Shown in pieces: positions 1-8,149 of a stretch of 20,637 nt of DNA. The stretch is from Campylobacterales bacterium (GTDB lineage: Bacteria > Campylobacterota > Campylobacteria > Campylobacterales > QNZT01), in NCBI GenBank assembly GCA_027056215.1, contig JALULO010000265.1:1-20637 (forward strand), read 5' to 3'. The notes under the pieces were generated by a model. It saw only the letters and a program-made list of their open reading frames with translations, had not been told where the DNA came from and searched no databases. A program made the position numbers and the translations under genes. How positions within the stretch are numbered: the stretch's first letter is position 1; the number at the start of each line of letters is the position of its first letter.

Positions 1-146
1 AATTATAAACTTAAACATAACTAGTAAATATAATATTGTTTTAGTAGATTATATTAGTTTTATAAATGTAAATTTTTATAGCTAGTTTGCTTCTGATGTA
101 GTATCGACAGGAAATTATACTTACTGTATTAGTTTTATCAAAATTC
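1..146. other. AT-rich region without a recognisable gene
   Basis: I see no open reading frame with a credible ribosome binding site here on either strand. A TATAAT-like hexamer lies at 29-34, but the region is so AT-rich that this carries little weight. The end of a neighbouring gene may lie beyond the window edge. The functional part of the leader is the FNR-type box that begins at 147. Confidence 0.5.
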
Positions 147-187
147 TTGACATATATCAAGAAGATATAAAAATTTAAGAGTATAAT
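147..187 (+). promoter_or_regulatory. FNR/NnrR-type box and -10 for the DUF2249 operon
   Basis: TTGAC-ATAT-ATCAA lies at 147-160, flanked by C and G that extend the dyad by one pair. A TATAAT -10 hexamer lies at 182-187. If transcription starts near 194, the box is centred at about -40.5, the position of a class II Crp/Fnr activator site. The predicted leader before the start codon at 216 is about 22 bases. The same arrangement precedes napA, the norCB unit and the nirJ operon. Confidence 0.7.
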
Positions 188-215
188 TGTCTTATATTAA
201 TTATGAGGAGTATTG

Positions 216-575
216 ATGTTAAAGATTGGTGACATTCAAAGACCAGCTGAAGTAAAAGAGTTACATCCACAAGGAGCAACAGTTCCTTTTTATGAGTATA
301 AAGTAGGTGAGGGACGGGTAATAGAGTTTGATACTTCTATGACAGGACCTCCTGAACCGATGGTAAATGCGATGACTGCTTTAAATTTTGTAGATAAAGA
401 TACTTCTGTTTTGATGATTAATCATAAAAAACCGATGGGTTTACTTGGTAAGATAGAAGAGAACTATGATATCCAAGATATCAAAACAGATGATGGTAAA
501 GTAAAACTTTTGTTTACGTATCGTGAAGGTGAAAGTGAGAAAGCAGATTTAAACGATGCTTCTTGTCACGGATAA
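216..575 (+). CDS. DUF2249 (TusA-like fold) small soluble protein
   Basis: This is a 119-residue cytoplasmic protein whose second half resembles the DUF2249 family, a small TusA-like fold found in nitrogen-oxide gene neighbourhoods. The visible family marks are PPEPM at residues 45-49, an asparagine-histidine pair at 69-70 followed by KKP, and the LLGKIEE segment. The family's biochemical function is not established. The C-terminus ends in Cys-His-Gly. I chose the ATG at 216 because GAGGAG at 205-210 sits five bases upstream; a TTG at 213 would add one residue. It is the first gene behind the FNR-type promoter, and the next gene follows after only three bases, so the two are probably translationally coupled. 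The DUF2249 assignment is from motif memory and is moderately secure. Confidence 0.65.
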   Translation: MLKIGDIQRPAEVKELHPQGATVPFYEYKVGEGRVIEFDTSMTGPPEPMVNAMTALNFVDKDTSVLMINHKKPMGLLGKIEENYDIQDIKTDDGKVKLLFTYREGESEKADLNDASCHG

Positions 576-578
576 TCG

Positions 579-1832
579 ATGGCAAAACAGTTAGCAACTG
601 AAATGGCACCACCATTTAATCTGGTGGCACATTATATGATAGCGGGAGCGTTTTTTTATATCGTGACCTCTTTTGTGTTACCTTCTTATGCTGGTGAACT
701 TGGTGGTTATTTTGTTTCATCTACAATAGCATCACTTTCACATCTGTACCTTTTGGGTTTTGTGATGATGATTATCTTTGGTGGTATGTATCAGCTTGTT
801 CCAGTGATTTTGGAGATTCCACTTTTTTCCAAAGATTTTGCTTATATACAATTTTACCTTTATGTAGTTGGATTAAGTACGATGGCATATGCATTTGCTC
901 ATGAAAAGATGCTTTTTTTATTACCTTATGGTTCATTACTGGTTTATATAGCGATGTTGATTTTTACGATTAATATTTTTCTGACTTATCGTAATATCGA
1001 AGTATGGAGTATTTCGGCGAAATACATTTTTGCGTCAAATATTTTTTTATTTTTTGCTGTGACCTTTGGTTTAATCGCGGCATTAAATTTATATTATGGT
1101 TTTTTAGATATAGATGTACTTAAGATAGTATCAGCCCATATGGCAGGAGTTTTGATAGGCTATGTCATGATGACAATTATGGGTGTTTCTTTGATCCTTG
1201 TTCCGATGTTTTCACTCTCTCATGGTTTCAGTGAAGTACCGATTAATCGCGGTTTTTATTTTATTACCGTTGGATTGGCATTGTATATCTTTGGAGCATT
1301 GACAGATATTTTTTGGATGGAAGTGATAGGTGTAGTGGGAATAATGATTTCTCTAGCTCTTTTTGCTTATCAAATGTGGATTATTTTTACTACACGTATA
1401 CGAAAACAAAATGATTCTTGGGCGAAGAATATGATTGCATCTTTTGCTTTTTTTATTTTGTCATTGGTGATTTTTTTACTTTCTTATTTATTTAAGTGGG
1501 AAACTCTTTCTATGTTTAGTGGGTATCTGTTTTTCTTTGGCTTTTTAGCAACGATTATTATTGGACATATTTATAAAATATTACCATTCTTGGTTTGGTA
1601 TCAGCGTTATTCGCCATTAGTTGGAAAGCAAAAAGTGCCGATGCTCAATGATATGATAGTGGAAAAAGTAGCTGATTGGCAGTTTTGGATTACACTTGGT
1701 GGTACTGTTGTAAGTGCGTTTGGGATACTTTTTACGAGTAAGTTATTGTTTGTAGTTGGTACAGTGACGATGGCGTTGAGTGCTTTTTTGGTACTTTATA
1801 ATATTTATTATACATTGGCTTACCGGGAGTAG
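579..1832 (+). CDS. about 12-TM heme-copper-oxidase-like membrane protein of unknown function
   Basis: This is a 417-residue, strongly hydrophobic protein with about twelve predicted membrane spans and no signal peptide. It resembles the catalytic-subunit fold of heme-copper oxidases and the NnrS-type proteins, but lacks the full metal-site set. Histidines in or near spans lie at 18, 55, 187 and 330. Three spans share one pattern, Gly-aromatic followed about 14 residues later by a Leu-(Val)-Pro end, at about 60-75, 194-209 and 321-336; the first two are each preceded by a histidine. The third carries GHIYKILPF. A heme-binding or NO-related role is an inference from the fold and from its place between DUF2249 and DUF59 genes in a denitrification island. 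It has no clear ribosome binding site of its own, which fits coupling to the upstream gene. It is not norB; that gene lies at 12955. Confidence 0.55.
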   Translation: MAKQLATEMAPPFNLVAHYMIAGAFFYIVTSFVLPSYAGELGGYFVSSTIASLSHLYLLGFVMMIIFGGMYQLVPVILEIPLFSKDFAYIQFYLYVVGLSTMAYAFAHEKMLFLLPYGSLLVYIAMLIFTINIFLTYRNIEVWSISAKYIFASNIFLFFAVTFGLIAALNLYYGFLDIDVLKIVSAHMAGVLIGYVMMTIMGVSLILVPMFSLSHGFSEVPINRGFYFITVGLALYIFGALTDIFWMEVIGVVGIMISLALFAYQMWIIFTTRIRKQNDSWAKNMIASFAFFILSLVIFLLSYLFKWETLSMFSGYLFFFGFLATIIIGHIYKILPFLVWYQRYSPLVGKQKVPMLNDMIVEKVADWQFWITLGGTVVSAFGILFTSKLLFVVGTVTMALSAFLVLYNIYYTLAYRE

Positions 1833-1883
1833 GGTAGTTAACGGTTTTTGTGAGATAAAAATTTAGTGGGGAAGGAATAGTTT

Positions 1884-2180
1884 ATGGCAACTAAAGAAGA
1901 TGTATATGAGGCGATTAAAACGGTAATTGATCCAGAGGTGGGGTTTGATATTGTCTCTTTGGGATTGATTTACGATGCTAAGGTTGAGGGAGATCATGTT
2001 GATGTGACGATGACGCTTTCAACGAGGGGATGTCCTTTGCATGAGATGATGAAGCAGTGGACACATGATGCTGTGTTGAAACTACCAGATGTAAATACTG
2101 TAGATGTTGAGATTGTTTGGGAGCCTGCTTGGAATATATCTATGGCAAGTGATGAAGTAAAAAAAGCATTAGGAGCTTAA
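1884..2180 (+). CDS. DUF59/MIP18-family iron-sulfur assembly protein
   Basis: This is a 98-residue protein of the MIP18/DUF59 (SufT, PaaD-like) family, whose characterised members help assemble or transfer Fe-S clusters to client proteins. Visible marks are DPE at residues 16-18, IVSLGLIY at 23-30, the conserved cysteine 50 in TRGCP, and the W-x-P-x-W motif at 79-83. Length is normal for a stand-alone family member. GGAAGGA just upstream of the ATG is a good ribosome binding site. It is followed after one base by the FmdE-like gene. In this position it could maintain Fe-S proteins under nitrosative stress or mature a partner in the same operon; both are inferences. Confidence 0.8.
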   Translation: MATKEDVYEAIKTVIDPEVGFDIVSLGLIYDAKVEGDHVDVTMTLSTRGCPLHEMMKQWTHDAVLKLPDVNTVDVEIVWEPAWNISMASDEVKKALGA

Positions 2181-2181
2181 G

Positions 2182-2790
2182 ATGAATTATCCGGAGTTTT
2201 TTGACAAAGTTGAGATGATTACGCTCTTAGATCCATTGAGTCGTGTACTTGGTTCTTTTACAGATGGTAAGATTACCTTCGCATATAAAGAGATTGTTAA
2301 ATTGGCAGGGCATAGTTGTCCCACGGTTGGGGGAGCTTATTTGATGACAGTTCGTGCACTTGAAGTGCTTTATCCTGAAGGGTTACCGGTACGTGGTCAT
2401 ATCAAAGTGGCTTTTAAAGAAGATGAACAAGATGGTGTAGCTGGTGTGATTGCAAATGTTATCTCAGATATAACAGGTGCAACTGAAACAAGTGGCTTTA
2501 AAGGTTTAAACGGTAATTTTGCCAGACACTCACTTATGTCGTTTAATGCAGATATAGAATCCAGTGCTAGATTTACGAGAACAGATACTGCTGAGAGTGT
2601 AGATGCCTACTACAATCCAAATGTTGTTATGCCCAATCCAAAAATGCAACCGCTTATGCAAAAAGTGATGATGCAAAGTGCTACAGATGAAGAGATAAAA
2701 GAGTTCGGTACACTTTGGCAGGAACGTGTTGAAAAGATATTATGTGATAACAACCATAATGAAAAATTAATAAAAATAGTTAAAATATAA
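2182..2790 (+). CDS. FmdE-like (formylmethanofuran dehydrogenase subunit E domain) protein
   Basis: This is a 202-residue soluble protein with an FmdE-type N-terminal domain. The hallmark is AGHSCPTVGG at 42-51, in which His44 and Cys46 are the expected metal or active-site residues. A second conserved patch is GNFARHSLMSF at 111-121. Unlike archaeal FwdE, I see no C-terminal zinc finger or ferredoxin extension. No methanofuran pathway is visible nearby, so the archaeal name describes only the fold. It is the last gene of the four-gene unit starting at 216. The substrate is unknown. The ATG lies one base after the DUF59 stop codon, so it is probably translationally coupled. No clear terminator separates it from the napA promoter. 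Confidence 0.6.
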   Translation: MNYPEFFDKVEMITLLDPLSRVLGSFTDGKITFAYKEIVKLAGHSCPTVGGAYLMTVRALEVLYPEGLPVRGHIKVAFKEDEQDGVAGVIANVISDITGATETSGFKGLNGNFARHSLMSFNADIESSARFTRTDTAESVDAYYNPNVVMPNPKMQPLMQKVMMQSATDEEIKEFGTLWQERVEKILCDNNHNEKLIKIVKI

Positions 2791-2817
2791 GTCGATCTTA
2801 TCGGTATAATAGCCTTC

Positions 2818-2859
2818 TTGATTTAAATCAACAAGAGTTCATTTGATTTATTCTATAAT
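2818..2859 (+). promoter_or_regulatory. napA promoter with perfect FNR-type box
   Basis: TTGAT-TTAA-ATCAA at 2818-2831 matches the FNR consensus (TTGAT-N4-ATCAA) at all ten defined positions. TATAAT at 2854-2859 starts exactly 36 bases after the box. This places the box centre at -41.5 if transcription begins 12 bases after the start of the hexamer. It is the best of the four boxes in the window and is likely the main anaerobic or nitrogen-oxide switch for the nap operon. Confidence 0.8.
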
Positions 2860-2896
2860 TAGCATGCAATAGTTTAATCTAACAAAAGGAGGCTAT

Positions 2897-5698
2897 ATGT
2901 CAATTAGCAGACGTGACTTTTTAAAAAGTTCGGCGGCAGCAGCAGCGGCAAGTGCTGTTGGAATCACGGTTCCATCAGAAGTGCAGGCAGCAGCAGCCAA
3001 AGGTGAAGAGGGTTGGAGATGGGATAAGGCAGCGTGTCGTTTTTGTGGAACAGGGTGTGGTATCATGCTCGCTACAACAGGCGGTAAAATCGTTGCAGTA
3101 AAAGGTGATCCGGCAGCTCCGGTGAACAGAGGTCTTAACTGTATTAAAGGGTACTTTAATGCTAAGATCATGTATGGTGAAGATAGACTGAAAACACCAT
3201 TACTTCGTATGAATGACAAAGGTGAGTTTGACAAGCACGGTAAATTTAAGCCTGTTTCTTGGAAGCGTGCTTTTGATGAGATGGAAACACACATCAGATC
3301 AGCACTCAAAGAGAAAGGTCCTGAGGGTGTAGCGGTATTTGCATCGGGTCAATATACTGTTATGGAAGGATATGCTGCACAAAAGATGATGAAAGCAGGA
3401 TTTAGATCAAATGCGATCGATCCAAATGCACGTCACTGTATGGCATCTGCTGTTGTTGGTTTTTACCAAACTTTTGGTATCGATGAACCATCAGGTTGTT
3501 ATGATGATATTGAGTTAACGGATACAGTAGTATCTTGGGGATCAAATATGGCAGAGATGCACCCGATTCTCTGGTCTCGTGTAACTGATAGAAAACTTTC
3601 TGATCCAGATCATGTAAAAGTTGTTAATATCACTACATACAGGACTAGAAGTTCAGATCTTGCGGATATTGAAATCATCTTTTCTCCTAATACAGATCTT
3701 GCACTTTGGAATTATCTAGCACGTGAAATAGTGTATAATCATCCAGATGTGATAGATTGGAATTTTATTAAAAAACATATTGTCTTTGCAGTAGGCCCTG
3801 TAAATATTGGTTATGGTATGAGAAGAGCCGGTGAAAAATCTATAAAAGATGGTAAATATACTGCTCTGGAGATGGAAACGATCAACCATGAAATGGCAAA
3901 GAAAGTTTCTGCAAAAGAAGCACCTGCACTTGCACCTTATGGATATAAAGAGGGTGATGTGATGAAAAACACCGCAGGTACACTCAAACACTGGGAAATT
4001 TCTTTTGATGAATATAAAAAATCACTTGAACCATTTACCCTTGATTATGTAGCCAAAATTTCTAAAGGTGATCCAAACGAATCACTAGAAAGTTTCAAGA
4101 AAAAACTACAGGCACTTTCAGCATTATATGTTGAAAAGGGTAGAAGAATTGTTTCTTTCTGGACAATGGGTATGAACCAGCACACCAGAGGTAGTTGGGT
4201 AAATACACTTTCTTATAATGTTCACTTCATGCTAAATAAACAAGCAAAGCCAGGTTCAGGAGCGTTTTCATTAACAGGACAACCAAGTGCTTGTGGTACA
4301 GCTAGAGAAGTTGGAACATTTTGTCATAGATTACCAGCGGATCTAATGGTTAAAAATCCAAAACATAGAAAGATTGCTGAAAACAAATGGCATATTCCAG
4401 AGGGAACACTAAATCCTGTTGGTAATCAACATATTATGAAAATCCATAGAGATATCGAAGATGGTGTTGTTAAATTTGCATGGGTTAATGTATGTAATGC
4501 TTATCAAGATTCTGCATCTGCAAAACATTGGATCAAAGCAGCTCGAGAGATGGATAACTTTATCGTAACTTCTGATGGCTATCCAGGTATCTCCGCAAAA
4601 GTATCTGATCTTGTACTTCCATCGGCGATGATTTATGAGAAATGGGGTGGTTACGGAAATGCTGAAAGACGTACACAACTCTGGAGACAACAAGTTCTTC
4701 CTGTTGGTGATGCGATGAGTGATACTTGGCAATGGGTTGAACTTGCTAAGAGATTTACAGTCAATGATCTTTGGGGACCATATACCTTAAGAAATGGTAA
4801 AAAACTAGCTGACGTAAGAGCTAAAGCTAAAGCTATGGGTTATAACGAAAACACAACTATGTACGATATTCTTTTCGCAAATGACAGAGCAAAAGCTTAT
4901 AAAGTTGATTTGAATGCATTCCCTCAAAAAGGTTATGATAACTCTGAGTGTATAGGTGATAGTAGAAATGTCAAAGGCAGTGATGGAAAAGTCTTTAAAG
5001 GATATGGTTTCATGATTCATCACTATCTTTTTGAAGAGTACGCTTCTTTTGGACGTGGACATGGACATGATCTTGCACCATTTGAAGTTTATCATAAAGT
5101 TAGAGGACTTAAATGGCCTGTTGTTGATGGTAAAGAAACACAATGGCGTTTTAATGTTAAATATGATCCATATGCAGCAAAAGCAAATCCAGGTGGTGAT
5201 TTCGCATTCTACGGACCTTTAGCGAAAGCATTGATGCAAGGTGATCTTAAGGGAATAAAAGTGAAAAAGAAAAAATCACTTAAAAATAAAGCTAAGATTT
5301 ATGCAAGACCATATATGGATCCACCGGAAATGCCGGATGCAAACTATGACACATGGTTATGTACAGGTCGTGTACTTGAACACTGGCATAGTGGTACGAT
5401 GACCATGCGTGTACCTGAGTTATATCGAGCAGTTCCTGAAGCCCTTTGCTATATGAATCCAAAAGATGCAAAAGCAAAAGGTTTTAAAAATGGTGAGCTT
5501 GTTTGGGTAGAATCTCGTCGTGGTAAAGTGAAAGCAAGAGTTGAGACAAGAGGCAGAAACAGACCTTCTCAAGGACTTGTATTTGTACCATGGTTTGATG
5601 AAAAAGTATTTATCAACAAAGTTTGTCTTGATGCGACATGTCCTATGTCAAAACAAACAGACTATAAAAAATGTGCAGTAAAACTGTATAAAGCATAG
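2897..5698 (+). CDS. napA: Periplasmic nitrate reductase catalytic subunit NapA
   Basis: This 933-residue molybdopterin enzyme reduces nitrate to nitrite in the periplasm. The N-terminus has a twin-arginine signal (SRRDFLK at 4-10) and a likely cleavage near residues 30-34. The [4Fe-4S] ligands are Cys47, Cys50, Cys54 and Cys82, with the electron-relay lysine at 84. Cys181 in NARHCMASAV is the expected molybdenum ligand. Length matches the long epsilonproteobacterial NapA, which is larger than the roughly 830-residue enteric form. AAAGGAGG sits just before the ATG. It is the first gene of the nap operon and lies directly behind the best FNR-type box. NapD, encoded at 10770, is expected to bind its Tat signal during maturation. 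Confidence 0.97.
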   Translation: MSISRRDFLKSSAAAAAASAVGITVPSEVQAAAAKGEEGWRWDKAACRFCGTGCGIMLATTGGKIVAVKGDPAAPVNRGLNCIKGYFNAKIMYGEDRLKTPLLRMNDKGEFDKHGKFKPVSWKRAFDEMETHIRSALKEKGPEGVAVFASGQYTVMEGYAAQKMMKAGFRSNAIDPNARHCMASAVVGFYQTFGIDEPSGCYDDIELTDTVVSWGSNMAEMHPILWSRVTDRKLSDPDHVKVVNITTYRTRSSDLADIEIIFSPNTDLALWNYLAREIVYNHPDVIDWNFIKKHIVFAVGPVNIGYGMRRAGEKSIKDGKYTALEMETINHEMAKKVSAKEAPALAPYGYKEGDVMKNTAGTLKHWEISFDEYKKSLEPFTLDYVAKISKGDPNESLESFKKKLQALSALYVEKGRRIVSFWTMGMNQHTRGSWVNTLSYNVHFMLNKQAKPGSGAFSLTGQPSACGTAREVGTFCHRLPADLMVKNPKHRKIAENKWHIPEGTLNPVGNQHIMKIHRDIEDGVVKFAWVNVCNAYQDSASAKHWIKAAREMDNFIVTSDGYPGISAKVSDLVLPSAMIYEKWGGYGNAERRTQLWRQQVLPVGDAMSDTWQWVELAKRFTVNDLWGPYTLRNGKKLADVRAKAKAMGYNENTTMYDILFANDRAKAYKVDLNAFPQKGYDNSECIGDSRNVKGSDGKVFKGYGFMIHHYLFEEYASFGRGHGHDLAPFEVYHKVRGLKWPVVDGKETQWRFNVKYDPYAAKANPGGDFAFYGPLAKALMQGDLKGIKVKKKKSLKNKAKIYARPYMDPPEMPDANYDTWLCTGRVLEHWHSGTMTMRVPELYRAVPEALCYMNPKDAKAKGFKNGELVWVESRRGKVKARVETRGRNRPSQGLVFVPWFDEKVFINKVCLDATCPMSKQTDYKKCAVKLYKA

Positions 5699-5712
5699 AA
5701 AATAGATATATT

Positions 5713-5726
5713 AGGAGATTTCTCCT
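5713..5726 (+). other. Short inverted repeat between napA and napG
   Basis: AGGAGA and TCTCCT flank two bases, giving a five-pair stem with a four-base ATTT loop. It has no downstream T-run, so it is not a convincing terminator. It might act as a processing or stabilising hairpin at the napA 3' end, where subunit levels would be expected to drop. Evidence is weak. Confidence 0.25.
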
Positions 5727-5756
5727 GATATGTTTACATAAAACAAAGGTAATGCA

Positions 5757-6605
5757 GTGAGTAAAGAGGATAAAAAACCCAAAATCAGTGAAAGGCGGAA
5801 GTTTTTCACACTTTTAGCACAAAACGCTGGTCTTGGAGTGATGGGGGGATTGTTATGGGCTGGATATGCTTCAAAAGCAAAAAGCTCACCTCTTACACTC
5901 AGACCTCCTGCAGCTTTAAAAGAAGATGATTTTTTAAGAACATGTATCAAGTGCGGTCTTTGTTCAGAAGCGTGTTATAATCGTCCTAGCAATATAGATA
6001 AAGAGACAGGGAAGCCAAGAGGCAGAACGCTGAAGATGGCAAAGGCTCAAGACAATGTTATGATAGGAACACCATTTTTTAAACCACGTGATGTTCCTTG
6101 TTACATGTGTGAAGATATTCCTTGTGTTCCAGTGTGTCCGACAGAGGCATTGGATATATCGTTGGTAACCAATGATAAAAATGAATTGGATCCTGCTATG
6201 ATGGATATGGGTATAGCCGTTGTTGATACAAATTCATGTATCGCATTCTGGGGTATCCAGTGTGATGCCTGTTACAGGGCTTGTCCATTGATGGATGTAG
6301 CGATATCTCTTGAGTATGACCGAAATGCACGTACGGGTAAGCATGCTTTTTTGAAACCTATTGTTCATATGAATGCTTGTACAGGCTGTGGTTTGTGTGA
6401 GCAAGCTTGTGTGACAGAAAAGGCAGCTATCTTTGTCCAACCTAGAGAAGTAGCACTTGGAAGACCAGGTGATCACTATGTAAAAGGGTGGGATAAAAAA
6501 GATCAACAGCGTATTCAAAATAGAGTAGATAAAGATTTAACAACACATGATAAACGAAGTGAGAAAAAGCCTCAGGATTATCTAAATATGGATGTGGAGT
6601 ATTAG
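5757..6605 (+). CDS. napG: Ferredoxin-type quinol dehydrogenase subunit NapG
   Basis: This 282-residue iron-sulfur protein partners with NapH in passing electrons from menaquinol towards NapB. Four [4Fe-4S] motifs are visible, with cysteines at 63/66/69/73, 115/118/123/127, 161/169/172/176 and 208/211/214/218. The N-terminus has a twin-arginine motif (ERRKFF at 12-17) followed by a hydrophobic stretch, so the protein is likely exported. The start is GTG at 5757; an ATG at 5752 runs into a stop at once. The stop codon abuts the napH ATG. No napC lies in the window, so NapGH is the only visible quinol-to-NapB route. Confidence 0.95.
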   Translation: MSKEDKKPKISERRKFFTLLAQNAGLGVMGGLLWAGYASKAKSSPLTLRPPAALKEDDFLRTCIKCGLCSEACYNRPSNIDKETGKPRGRTLKMAKAQDNVMIGTPFFKPRDVPCYMCEDIPCVPVCPTEALDISLVTNDKNELDPAMMDMGIAVVDTNSCIAFWGIQCDACYRACPLMDVAISLEYDRNARTGKHAFLKPIVHMNACTGCGLCEQACVTEKAAIFVQPREVALGRPGDHYVKGWDKKDQQRIQNRVDKDLTTHDKRSEKKPQDYLNMDVEY

Positions 6606-7430
6606 ATGAAGTGGAGTAATTATAAGTACCTTATATTAAGAAGAATTACACAAATTACCCTACTATTTCTATACTTTGCTGGTAATATATACGGATGGAA
6701 GATTTTAACTGGAGATTTGTCAAATTCTTCTATATTTTCAACTATACCGTTAAGTGATCCATTTGCGATTTTACAGATGCTCTCTGCAGGTTCTCTAATC
6801 GGTGCAAATGCCCTTGTTGGAGCTGTGATTATCACACTCTTTTATGGCATTATCGGTGGACGAGCATTTTGTAGCTGGGTTTGTCCTGTAAATATGATTA
6901 CGGATTTGGCTAATTGGCTCAGAAGAGTGTTTTATCTGGATAAGATTGAACGAAAAGTTTGGGCGAGTAGAAATATTCGTTATTATATGCTTGGTTTGGC
7001 TTTAATCGTGTCATTTATCAGTGGGTTAGCAGCTTTTGAGATCATAAGCCCTATCACAATTCTAAACCGTGGTGTTATTTTCGGTTTTGGTGCAGGTGGT
7101 GGCTTTTTGGTTGCTATCTTTCTTTTTGATCTATTTGTTCTTAAAAATGGTTGGTGTGGGCATATATGTCCACTTGGTGGTGTACATTCTATGATTGGAA
7201 AGATGAACCTTGTTCGGGTTGAACATAACAGCGAAAACTGTACGCTTTGTATGAAGTGTAAAGATGTTTGTCCCGAATCACAGGTACTTGGTATGATCGG
7301 TAAACGAAGTGAATTCGTTGTAAAAGCAGAATGTACAAACTGTGGTAGATGCGTAGATGTGTGTGATGATGATGCACTTGGATTTAGCATCCGCAATATA
7401 CTAAATGATACTAAAGGAGAGAAACTATGA
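6606..7430 (+). CDS. napH: Membrane-bound quinol dehydrogenase subunit NapH
   Basis: This 274-residue inner-membrane protein has four predicted spans and is the quinol-facing partner of NapG. Two family CxxxCP motifs lie at 89-94 and 184-189. Two cytoplasmic [4Fe-4S] motifs follow, with cysteines at 212/215/218/222 and 243/246/249/253. The fold is that of the NapH/NosR-type ferredoxin membrane family. The start codon directly follows the napG stop, and the napH stop overlaps the napB ATG (ATGA at 7427), so these genes are translationally coupled. Length is typical. Confidence 0.95.
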   Translation: MKWSNYKYLILRRITQITLLFLYFAGNIYGWKILTGDLSNSSIFSTIPLSDPFAILQMLSAGSLIGANALVGAVIITLFYGIIGGRAFCSWVCPVNMITDLANWLRRVFYLDKIERKVWASRNIRYYMLGLALIVSFISGLAAFEIISPITILNRGVIFGFGAGGGFLVAIFLFDLFVLKNGWCGHICPLGGVHSMIGKMNLVRVEHNSENCTLCMKCKDVCPESQVLGMIGKRSEFVVKAECTNCGRCVDVCDDDALGFSIRNILNDTKGEKL

Positions 7431-8053
7431 AATTAAAAAAATCATGGATTGGATTATTGTCACTGGTAGCGATTGTTGCCGTTGGCTGTGCTTCTGGAGC
7501 AGGTAGTGTTTCAGAAAAGTCCCTTGGACTTAGAAAGACCGATCTATATACAGAAAATACTACAAAGCCCGAAAAAACAAAATATACAACTGTTGCACCG
7601 GGAAGTGCAAAACGTTTTGACAGAGCGTATGAAAATGCGCCTCCGATGATTCCTCACAGTGTTGATGGCTTGTTACCTATCACTAAAGGCAATAATGCAT
7701 GTCTAGGATGCCATTTGCCAGATGTGGCAAAAAGTATGGGCGCAACACCTATTCCACCTTCACACTTTACAAACTTTAGACCAACAACAGTGATGAAAAA
7801 TGGTCAAGAAGTTAAAGGTGGGAAAGTGGTTGGTTTAAAAGCTGGAGATCTTGGTAATGTAGGTGATATCAAAATTGCAAAAGCAAAAAAATTGAATCAC
7901 TTATATCAGGGAAGATTTAATTGTACGCAATGCCATGCGCCTCAGGCTCAAATCAAACCGTTAGTAAAAAACACGTTTACTCCAGATTTCCGTAAAGCTG
8001 ATGAAAAACATAAATCAACATTGATCGATGTTATGAATGAAGGTGTTCAGTAA
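7427..8053 (+). CDS. napB: Diheme cytochrome c NapB, first copy
   Basis: This 208-residue periplasmic diheme cytochrome c gives electrons to NapA. Heme motifs are CLGCH at 92-96 and CTQCH at 166-170. Candidate distal ligands are His77 in MIPHSVD and His113 in SHFTNFR. The N-terminus (residues 1-21) is a signal sequence ending in AVGCASG, so Cys21 could be a lipoprotein attachment site, although the -3 residue is not ideal. From about residue 28 to the end it is very similar to the next gene. It overlaps the napH stop codon. A terminator-like hairpin begins 10 bases after its stop codon. Confidence 0.93.
   Translation: MKLKKSWIGLLSLVAIVAVGCASGAGSVSEKSLGLRKTDLYTENTTKPEKTKYTTVAPGSAKRFDRAYENAPPMIPHSVDGLLPITKGNNACLGCHLPDVAKSMGATPIPPSHFTNFRPTTVMKNGQEVKGGKVVGLKAGDLGNVGDIKIAKAKKLNHLYQGRFNCTQCHAPQAQIKPLVKNTFTPDFRKADEKHKSTLIDVMNEGVQ
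7510..8050 (+). repeat. Direct repeat unit 1: napB body (partner at 8397-8917)
   Basis: The napB coding region from about residue 28 to the C-terminus is repeated in the next gene. An exact 58-base identity runs from 7961 to 8018, matching 8828 to 8885, and it is followed by two changed bases and another 20 identical bases. The middle of the genes (napB residues 120-158) has diverged in both length and sequence. Confidence 0.9.
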
Positions 8054-8063
8054 ATAGTTAAGT

Positions 8064-8091
8064 AGAGAAGGATGAAAATTCCTTCTCTTTT
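8064..8091 (+). terminator. Terminator-like hairpin after the first napB
   Basis: AGAGAAGGA at 8064-8072 pairs perfectly with TCCTTCTCT at 8080-8088 around a seven-base loop, and the stem runs into a short T tract (8088-8091). This has the shape of a weak intrinsic terminator. It lies inside what should be one nap transcript. The last two bases of its stem and its T tract are also part of the larger hairpin at 8087-8140, so the two structures compete. Confidence 0.55.
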
Positions 8092-8140
8092 AAAGTCTTT
8101 TTAGAGATGTAGCGTTACATTTCTAAAAAAACTTTAAAAG
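8087..8140 (+). promoter_or_regulatory. Long hairpin covering the ribosome binding site of the second napB
   Basis: The arms at 8087-8111 and 8116-8140 pair over 25 positions with one mismatch (C8097/A8130) and one G-T wobble (8106/8121), closing on a four-base GCGT loop. The 3' arm ends in AAAAG at 8136-8140, the first part of the AAAAGGATG ribosome binding site of the gene starting at 8150. The hairpin would therefore hide that site. The 5' arm shares bases with the terminator-like hairpin upstream. No T-run follows it, so it is not itself a terminator. A role in switching, RNA processing or messenger stability is an inference. Confidence 0.65.
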
Positions 8141-8149
8141 GATGGGTGT

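Noticed and set aside
469..483. Repeated GATATC palindromes in the DUF2249 gene
   Set aside because: They fall inside coding sequence encoding DIQDI and are explained by repeated codons.
2893..3309. Minus-strand open frame of 138 codons opposite napA
   Set aside because: It is a shadow of the napA frame, without a start signal or recognisable domain.
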